DNA of 11,247 nt from an uncultured Pirellulaceae bacterium. GTDB lineage: Bacteria > Planctomycetota > Planctomycetia > Pirellulales > Pirellulaceae. The first letter of the stretch is position 1; the number at the start of each line of letters is the position of its first letter. The stretch spans positions 1 through 11,247 of the forward strand of contig CAKQWG010000103.1 of the NCBI GenBank assembly GCA_934278005.1. Reading direction: 5' to 3'. The notes under the pieces are model-generated. The model had not been told where the DNA came from, made no database searches, and was given only the letters and a program-made list of their open reading frames with translations. The translations under genes were made by a program, and so were the position numbers. Below are positions 7,403 to 11,247 of this stretch, in pieces.

Positions 7403-7437
7403 TTTTTAAACTCTCATTTGACGGACGTGTGACGCAG

Positions 7438-7459
7438 CGTGGCTTCGCTCCGCGATCAG
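7438..7459 (+). repeat. Short palindromic repeat, shortened copy
   Basis: The segment ends in TCGCTCCGCGATCAG, identical to the core of the copies at 7465-7488 and 9745-9769, but its left half is two bases shorter (GTGGCT before TCGC). TCGC and GCGA pair around a TCC loop. Confidence 0.7.
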
Positions 7460-7464
7460 AAGAC

Positions 7465-7488
7465 TGTCGCTTACCGCTCCGCGATCAG
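7465..7488 (+). repeat. Short palindromic repeat, forward copy
   Basis: A 24-base copy (core CGCTCCGCGATCAG, preceded by TGTCGCTTAC) directly following the shortened copy. Together with the reverse copy at 7586-7611 it can form a larger inverted repeat across this spacer. Confidence 0.75.
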
Positions 7489-7585
7489 AACCTCGCAGCC
7501 TACTAGGTCTTGCATTTAACTTCCCTAGCTTTTCAAGAGTTTCTGCATGAGTCTGTTCTGCCTGCAGCCATGATGGTCTCGGCCC

Positions 7586-7611
7586 CTGATCGGCGGAGCG
7601 ATCAGCGGCAA
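7586..7611 (-). repeat. Short palindromic repeat, reverse copy
   Basis: The reverse complement matches the family consensus with one inserted base in the core (GCTCCGCCGATCAG) and CCGCTGATC in place of TCGCTTATC. It is in opposite orientation to the copies at 7438-7488. Confidence 0.65.
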
Positions 7612-7633
7612 ATGGCATTCATTCTTCCATGGC

Positions 7634-7738
7634 TCACATGCTGCACGATCGCAGGCTGACCAGCAATATCACACTGACGATGACGGAGAGCACAATGGAT
7701 CCGATGCAGCCTAGACGATTTGAGTAAAAAGCAAACAT
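7634..7738 (-). CDS. Small 34-residue membrane protein
   Basis: The minus strand encodes 34 residues from an ATG at 7736-7738 to a TGA at 7634-7636. The N-terminus is MFAFYSNRLGCIGS, followed by one hydrophobic segment (about residues 12-29, IGSIVLSVIVSVILLVSL) and a short polar end RSCSM. A GGAG ribosome-binding site at 7744-7747 is spaced 5 nt from the ATG. The gene lies 47 bp downstream of the GlsB/YeaQ-type gene on the same strand, so the two may be co-transcribed. The FYSNRLGC-GS start looks like a motif shared by very small membrane proteins elsewhere, but that is from memory and unchecked. Function is unknown. The combination of hydrophobic segment, ribosome-binding site and co-orientation makes a real gene more likely than chance. 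Confidence 0.6.
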   Translation of the reverse strand: MFAFYSNRLGCIGSIVLSVIVSVILLVSLRSCSM

Positions 7739-7785
7739 CGCATCTCCGCTGGACTCAGTAAGAAACTAGCAAACATCGCCAGCGA

Positions 7786-8061
7786 TTAAGCTCGGCTGGT
7801 ATTCCGCTTTTCGAACGCCAAGTACAGGCCCAGCGCGATCAGTGCGCCGACGGTCGACATGATCAGGCCAGCCGTATTGAACATTCCATCACCGCGCTCT
7901 GCGCCAAAAATGGTCGTTGACAGAAATCCACCAATCAGCGATCCCACCAAGCCCAACACAATCGTCATGATCCATCCCATGGCTTGTCGCCCAGGGATGA
8001 TCAACCGAGCCAGCAGACCAGCTACGAGACCGATAATAATCCAGCCGATAAATCCAAACAT
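7786..8061 (-). CDS. GlsB/YeaQ/YmgE family membrane protein (transglycosylase-associated)
   Basis: A 91-residue integral membrane protein. It starts with MFGFIGWIIIGLVAGLLARLIIPG, the hallmark N-terminus of this family, followed by GWIMTIVLGLVGSLIGGFL and a third hydrophobic segment at about 63-84, giving three transmembrane helices rich in Gly. The family (Pfam Transgly_assoc) is linked to stress response in several bacteria; no enzymatic activity is established, and the transglycosylase name is only historical. The ATG at 8059-8061 is supported by AGGAG seven bases upstream and by the family N-terminus; the open frame continues 40 codons further upstream, but that part is polar and unlike the family. 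E. coli YeaQ is slightly shorter, and here the extra length is a charged tail (FEKRNTSRA). Confidence 0.92.
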   Translation of the reverse strand: MFGFIGWIIIGLVAGLLARLIIPGRQAMGWIMTIVLGLVGSLIGGFLSTTIFGAERGDGMFNTAGLIMSTVGALIALGLYLAFEKRNTSRA

Positions 8062-8259
8062 TGCAAAACTCCTGACCTCGATGGTGTGGTTAAACTGCAA
8101 AACGCTAGCCGAAATGGCAACTTGTAGTAGTACGTCCTCGCGATCATCAACTGACCAGTCAGCGATCATGAGGAGCGACAATCAGCATTTGCAAAACCCG
8201 CGCCATGAAGGAAATCGGGCTAAGAACTCTCAGCGTGGTTGCTTAACGCGCAGCCACAG

Positions 8260-8309
8260 TGTCGCTCACCGCTCCGCGATTAGAGTGCCGCTTATTGCAT
8301 CACGATCAG
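8260..8309 (+). repeat. Two tandem copies of the short palindromic repeat
   Basis: Copy one at 8260-8283 (core CGCTCCGCGATTAG) and copy two at 8286-8309 (core TTGCATCACGATCAG, more diverged) are in the same orientation, one after the other. They lie about 50-100 bp beyond the stop of the Trx/PDZ gene at 8357 and about 200 bp upstream of the GlsB-type start. No gene is seen in the 295-bp spacer 8062-8356. Confidence 0.65.
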
Positions 8310-8356
8310 AAGGCCCATCGGATCGCCAAGCGCTAAACGAAAAATCCGCTAGTGGA

Positions 8357-9685
8357 CTATTTCTGGATGGGCAATGTGAATTGGCGACGTTGGCCGTTGC
8401 GTAGGATTTCGACCACAACTTCGTCGCCGGGCTGGTGATTTCGAGCGACGAAGGCGAGCACGTCCGCTTCCCGCTGAAAGTCGCTGCGACCGTCATAGGA
8501 GACCAGAATGTCGTCGACTTGAAATCCAGCCAGTTTGGCTGCCGCGTGCTTTCCATACTGTCCGACGTGCTTGACTTGAAGTGCCATCGGTCCCTCGATG
8601 CCCAGGCTCTGTCGTTTCTCAGCGTCCACCGCTTGCAAGCTCAGTCCGCCGGTAGCGATGGCGCGCATGCCCCACGACGATACGCGCCACGCAATGTCGT
8701 CAGCTTGTCGCCAACCGGCGGCGAGTTCCAGGGCGCACGCGATGGTCTGGCCGTCGCGGCGGACATGCAACGCTACCGTGCCACCGTCCGCAGGTACGCG
8801 ATGAAGTATCCACTGAACGTCGGCCATCGAAAGCAGCGGTTGACCGTCCATCGATTCAATTTCATCGCCGGCCCGCAGTCCTGAAGCGGCGGCAGGAGTG
8901 CCAGGCACAATGTCCTTTACGGTGGCGCGCTGGTTGGGGTCGAGGGTCATGCCGACAGATTTTGGATGTGGATAGGGAAAGAGGATTTCCTCCGGAATGG
9001 GCTGCGACTGTCGCCAGTAAAAATCGCGTCGAGCTTCGCCAATCTGATGGCAATGGATGCAACTCTTGACGACATCTCCCGAGTAATCGAGTTTGTCGGT
9101 GTATTGCTGTCTGAGCGCCGGATATTTTTCGGGTGAGTCGAACTCTAAGGGCGCTCCTGTCTTACCGAGCAGCGCAGCTTTATTGGCTGGATACTGCTTG
9201 TGTAGAGCCATTGCGCCCTCGAGCGCGCGGGCCATACCCTTGAGCGACACGTCGCCGATCCAATCGGTGCGATGCGAGCGCGTGCCGAAGCGACCATAGA
9301 CGGTTTTATCGGCGTTGAGCATAAACAGCGCGAAGGATTGATCTGTATCGTACTGAAAAGTATTTAGGTCCAAGCCGTTGGTACCGACGATTCGAACGCA
9401 CACGAACTGTTCGAGCAGCGGCCGTATGACCTGGTCGTTGTCGACTAGGTCATCATCCAGTTTGACACACTCGTCGCACGGGATGCAGCGCAGCGTCACC
9501 AGTATCGGCTTGCCAGATTCGCGCGCCAGTTCATAAGCGCGGTCGAGATCGTTGTAGAGCCAGAAACCTTCAGCCTCGCTGTGCGCTTTGTCGGCGCGCA
9601 CACTCTCTTCTCGAGTTGGCTTCTGAGCCAGTACGGCTGGTGCAAGGAATAGCAAGCCCACGCAAGCCGCGACAGATTTCAACAT
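8357..9685 (-). CDS. Exported thioredoxin-like protein with CxxCH motif and two PDZ domains
   Basis: A 442-residue exported protein. Signal peptide 1-20 (CVGLLFLAPAVLA, cut before QKPTR). Residues about 40-160 are a thioredoxin_7-like domain with three clustered Cys in RCIPCDEC (Cys67, Cys70, Cys73). A CIHCH motif at 209-213 could bind c-type heme. Two PDZ domains follow at about 236-321 (VKDIVPGTPAAASGLRAGDE) and 361-440 (AAAKLAGFQVDDILVSYDG). This order matches the planctomycete family annotated as Trx7/PDZ domain-containing (seleno)protein; some members are said to carry selenocysteine, but this copy has Cys only and no in-frame TGA before its stop. The start at 9685 has AAGGA spaced 8 nt. 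A role in periplasmic thiol or metal redox work is inferred. It is divergent from the SBP56 gene. Confidence 0.88.
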   Translation of the reverse strand: MLKSVAACVGLLFLAPAVLAQKPTREESVRADKAHSEAEGFWLYNDLDRAYELARESGKPILVTLRCIPCDECVKLDDDLVDNDQVIRPLLEQFVCVRIVGTNGLDLNTFQYDTDQSFALFMLNADKTVYGRFGTRSHRTDWIGDVSLKGMARALEGAMALHKQYPANKAALLGKTGAPLEFDSPEKYPALRQQYTDKLDYSGDVVKSCIHCHQIGEARRDFYWRQSQPIPEEILFPYPHPKSVGMTLDPNQRATVKDIVPGTPAAASGLRAGDEIESMDGQPLLSMADVQWILHRVPADGGTVALHVRRDGQTIACALELAAGWRQADDIAWRVSSWGMRAIATGGLSLQAVDAEKRQSLGIEGPMALQVKHVGQYGKHAAAKLAGFQVDDILVSYDGRSDFQREADVLAFVARNHQPGDEVVVEILRNGQRRQFTLPIQK

Positions 9686-9954
9686 GGTAGATCCTTCGAA
9701 TTAGAGCCGGAGTCATTTGCCTGATTGTATACCACTAACCCCCGTTGTCGCTTATCGCTCCGCGATCAGAGCGTCTATCTTCTAATCGCTGAGCGATATG
9801 CGACTAATCGCTGAGCGACATGCGACAAAGTCTCCTGATCGCGGAGCAATAAGCGACAAAGCGTACCATTTCACTGCATAATAAAGTATGGGCTCGAGCT
9901 GGGCTTGGTAATTTTGCACATCGGTGTGGCTCTTTGCACGTTAGGAATAGAACT
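9686..9954. promoter_or_regulatory. Divergent intergenic region dominated by a long inverted repeat
   Basis: This 269-bp spacer separates the minus-strand Trx/PDZ gene and the plus-strand SBP56 gene, so promoters for both should lie here. The central 9745-9859 is a repeat cluster, listed separately. A weak promoter-like pair for the SBP56 gene is GCGACA at 9853-9858 and CATAAT at 9877-9882 with 18-nt spacing; its upstream box would lie inside the right repeat arm. No small gene is seen. Confidence 0.55.
9745..9859. repeat. Repeat cluster: 25-bp inverted arms enclosing two 22-bp tandem units
   Basis: The arms at 9745-9769 and 9835-9859 are reverse complements with one mismatch over 25 bases. 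Between them, two 22-base units (9783-9804 and 9805-9826) differ at one position and are themselves variants of the right arm. The cluster is therefore one forward and three reverse copies of the same family. Each unit carries its own small stem, for example TCGC-TGA-GCGA inside the tandem units. As RNA, the full structure could fold into a strong hairpin. Confidence 0.85.
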
Positions 9955-11247
9955 ATGAGGCGTCGTGAGTTTTTAGGAACTGTTGGATCAACGAGTTTAT
10001 TAGCTACAGGGGCTCTTAAGGGGCTGCGAGCAAGTGACGCGCATGAGCAGCATGCACACTGCCTCCCGAGCTACGCGACGCTGCAAGACGCGATGGCTGC
10101 CCCGGCGGAAACGCACGCATTCGTCTGCGCGATTCACGCCGGCACGCCAGCGGAGCATCCCGACTATATGGCTACGATCGACGTCGATCCACGCTCTCCT
10201 ACGTACAGTCAAGTCGTGGGGCGATTCTCGATGCCGCAGATCGGTGACGAACTGCATCACTATGGATGGAACGCTTGCAGTAGCTGCCATGGCGATGGAC
10301 ATCGCCGATACCTAGTTGTGCCAGGACTAAAGTCGGGGAACATTTATATTCTTGATGCTATCGATCCCGCGGATTTGAAACTGCACAAGACGATAACAGC
10401 AGCGGAGATTGCGCAGAAGACGAACATGTCGGTGCCGCATACCGTCCACTGCCGAGCCGACGGGGTGATGATGATCTCCATGTTGGGAGATGCCCAAGGC
10501 GAAGCGCCGGGCGGATTCCTTGAGATCGATAGCGAATTTAACGTGCTCGGTCGCTGGGAGAAATCGTTGGAGGGAATGAACTTCAACTATGACTTCTGGT
10601 ATCAGCCTCGGCACAACGTCATGGTTAGCAGCGAGTGGGCGGCGCCCAACACGGTCCGCAAGGGATTTCACTTAGAAGATGTCGCCGCGGGCAAATATGG
10701 ACATCAGCTACATTTTTGGGATTGGGAGCAGCGGCGTATTCAGCAGACCATCGAGCTGGGCGAAGAGGGAGTGATCCCCTTGGAGGTGCGATTTCATCAC
10801 GATCCCGACAGCATGCATGGGTTTGTGGGAGCCGCCCTGAGCAGTACCATCTTCCACTGGCACAAAGTCGGCGAAGAATGGAAGGCGGATAAGATTGTTC
10901 AGGTAGAGCCGGTAGAGACCGACGGCTGGCCCTTTCCGGTTCCTGGCCTAATCACGGACATCGTGCTCTCACTGGACGACCGCTACCTGTATTTTTCTAA
11001 TTGGCTGCATGGCGATGTTCGTCAATACGATGTCAGTGATCCGGCTCATCCGCGACTGGTTGGCCGAGTTTGGTTGGGAGGCGTCATTGGCCACGCTAGT
11101 GAAATTGCTGGTCGTGACACTACCGGCGGGCCACAGATGTTGCAGCTCAGTCTCGATGGCAAGCGGTTGTATGTTACAAGTTCACTGTACAGCGTGTGGG
11201 ACGATCAGTTTTATCCCGAGATGGCCACGCGCGGATCGTGGATGGTG
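9955..11247 (+). CDS. Tat-exported SBP56 protein (selenium-binding protein / methanethiol oxidase), 3' end outside window
   Basis: 431 codons are open from the ATG at 9955 to the window edge, with no stop. The first residues, MRRREFLGTVGSTSLLATG, are a twin-arginine signal, and AGGA lies at 9943-9946. The rest follows human SELENBP1 closely: YMATIDVDPRSPTYSQV, DELHHYGWNACSSC (Cys108, Cys111), VPHTVHC (161-166), NYDFWYQPRHNVM, SEWAAPN, IPLEVRFHHDPD, GFVGAALSSTI, GLITDIVLSLDDRYLYFSNWLHGD, and GGPQMLQLSLDGKRLYVTSSLYS. Family members include methanethiol oxidases, which convert methanethiol to formaldehyde, hydrogen sulfide and hydrogen peroxide; bacterial forms are periplasmic and copper-dependent. 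A variable loop before GGPQM is shorter here than in human. By comparison with the human length (472), some 30-40 residues are missing beyond the edge. Methanethiol oxidase activity is likely but not certain. Confidence 0.92.
   Translation, partial: MRRREFLGTVGSTSLLATGALKGLRASDAHEQHAHCLPSYATLQDAMAAPAETHAFVCAIHAGTPAEHPDYMATIDVDPRSPTYSQVVGRFSMPQIGDELHHYGWNACSSCHGDGHRRYLVVPGLKSGNIYILDAIDPADLKLHKTITAAEIAQKTNMSVPHTVHCRADGVMMISMLGDAQGEAPGGFLEIDSEFNVLGRWEKSLEGMNFNYDFWYQPRHNVMVSSEWAAPNTVRKGFHLEDVAAGKYGHQLHFWDWEQRRIQQTIELGEEGVIPLEVRFHHDPDSMHGFVGAALSSTIFHWHKVGEEWKADKIVQVEPVETDGWPFPVPGLITDIVLSLDDRYLYFSNWLHGDVRQYDVSDPAHPRLVGRVWLGGVIGHASEIAGRDTTGGPQMLQLSLDGKRLYVTSSLYSVWDDQFYPEMATRGSWMV

Larger units (their letters stand above)
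7403..7785. other. Spacer with short palindromic repeats and one small gene
   Basis: Apart from the 34-codon gene at 7634-7738, this 383-bp spacer holds three copies of the short repeat family: two forward at 7438-7459 and 7465-7488 and one reverse at 7586-7611. The open frame across 7406-7618 on the minus strand runs through these repeats and shows no protein features, so I do not call it a gene. Confidence 0.6.

Noticed and set aside
7406..7618. 70-codon minus-strand frame
   Set aside because: It runs through three copies of the intergenic repeat and has no recognisable protein features.
8062..8181. Forty-codon upstream extension of the GlsB-type gene
   Set aside because: The family N-terminus and a strong AGGAG site both point to the ATG at 8061.
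9745..9859. Repeat cluster as a CRISPR array
   Set aside because: The units are adjacent without unique spacers, occur in both orientations, and there is no cas gene nearby.
9908..9922. Possible sigma54 promoter before the SBP56 gene
   Set aside because: The GG and GC elements are not at the required spacing.
10276..10290. CSSCH in the SBP56 protein as a c-type heme site
   Set aside because: The Cys pair is part of the conserved WN-CSSC motif of the SBP56 family, including the human protein, where the next residue is not His; the match to CxxCH is incidental.

Overview
The window looks like an ordinary chromosomal stretch of a planctomycete, probably Pirellulaceae (Rhodopirellula/Blastopirellula-like). 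The reasons are moderate GC, loosely packed genes with long spacers, exported proteins of planctomycete type (a Tat-exported Gfo/Idh/MocA oxidoreductase, a Trx7/PDZ protein with a CxxCH motif, a large secreted alpha/beta hydrolase) and many poorly characterised genes. This assignment is inferred from gene content; there is no rRNA or other marker gene. I see no tRNA, rRNA, CRISPR array, transposase or phage gene.

Layout, left to right. Positions 1-435 have no convincing gene but hold two diverged copies of a 74-bp sequence. On the minus strand lie a VF530-type DNA-binding protein (436-825) with a repeat-coded N-terminal tail, and a secreted two-lobed alpha/beta hydrolase (906-3209). A divergent promoter region with a 16-bp tandem repeat (3210-3495) separates these from two plus-strand genes: a membrane-anchored LssY_C-domain protein (3496-4239) and a Tat-exported Gfo/Idh/MocA oxidoreductase (4338-5720). 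The latter meets an unrecognised cytoplasmic protein (5717-6601, minus) tail to tail with a 4-nt overlap. Further minus-strand genes follow: a lipoprotein (6689-7402), a 34-aa membrane protein (7634-7738), a GlsB/YeaQ-type membrane protein (7786-8061) and an exported thioredoxin-like/CxxCH/double-PDZ protein (8357-9685). Divergent from the last one, a Tat-exported SBP56 protein (selenium-binding protein / methanethiol oxidase family) starts at 9955 and runs off the right edge.

Most genes do not form an obvious pathway. The most suggestive pairing is the divergent Trx-like/CxxCH/PDZ gene and the SBP56 gene: both products are predicted to be exported, and both belong to redox, metal or thiol chemistry. 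The strongest structure not explained by genes is a family of roughly 22-26-bp short palindromic repeats, at least ten copies in four spacers and both orientations. One cluster (9745-9859) forms a long inverted repeat between the divergent SBP56 and Trx/PDZ genes. I found no clear new defence or mobile system here.
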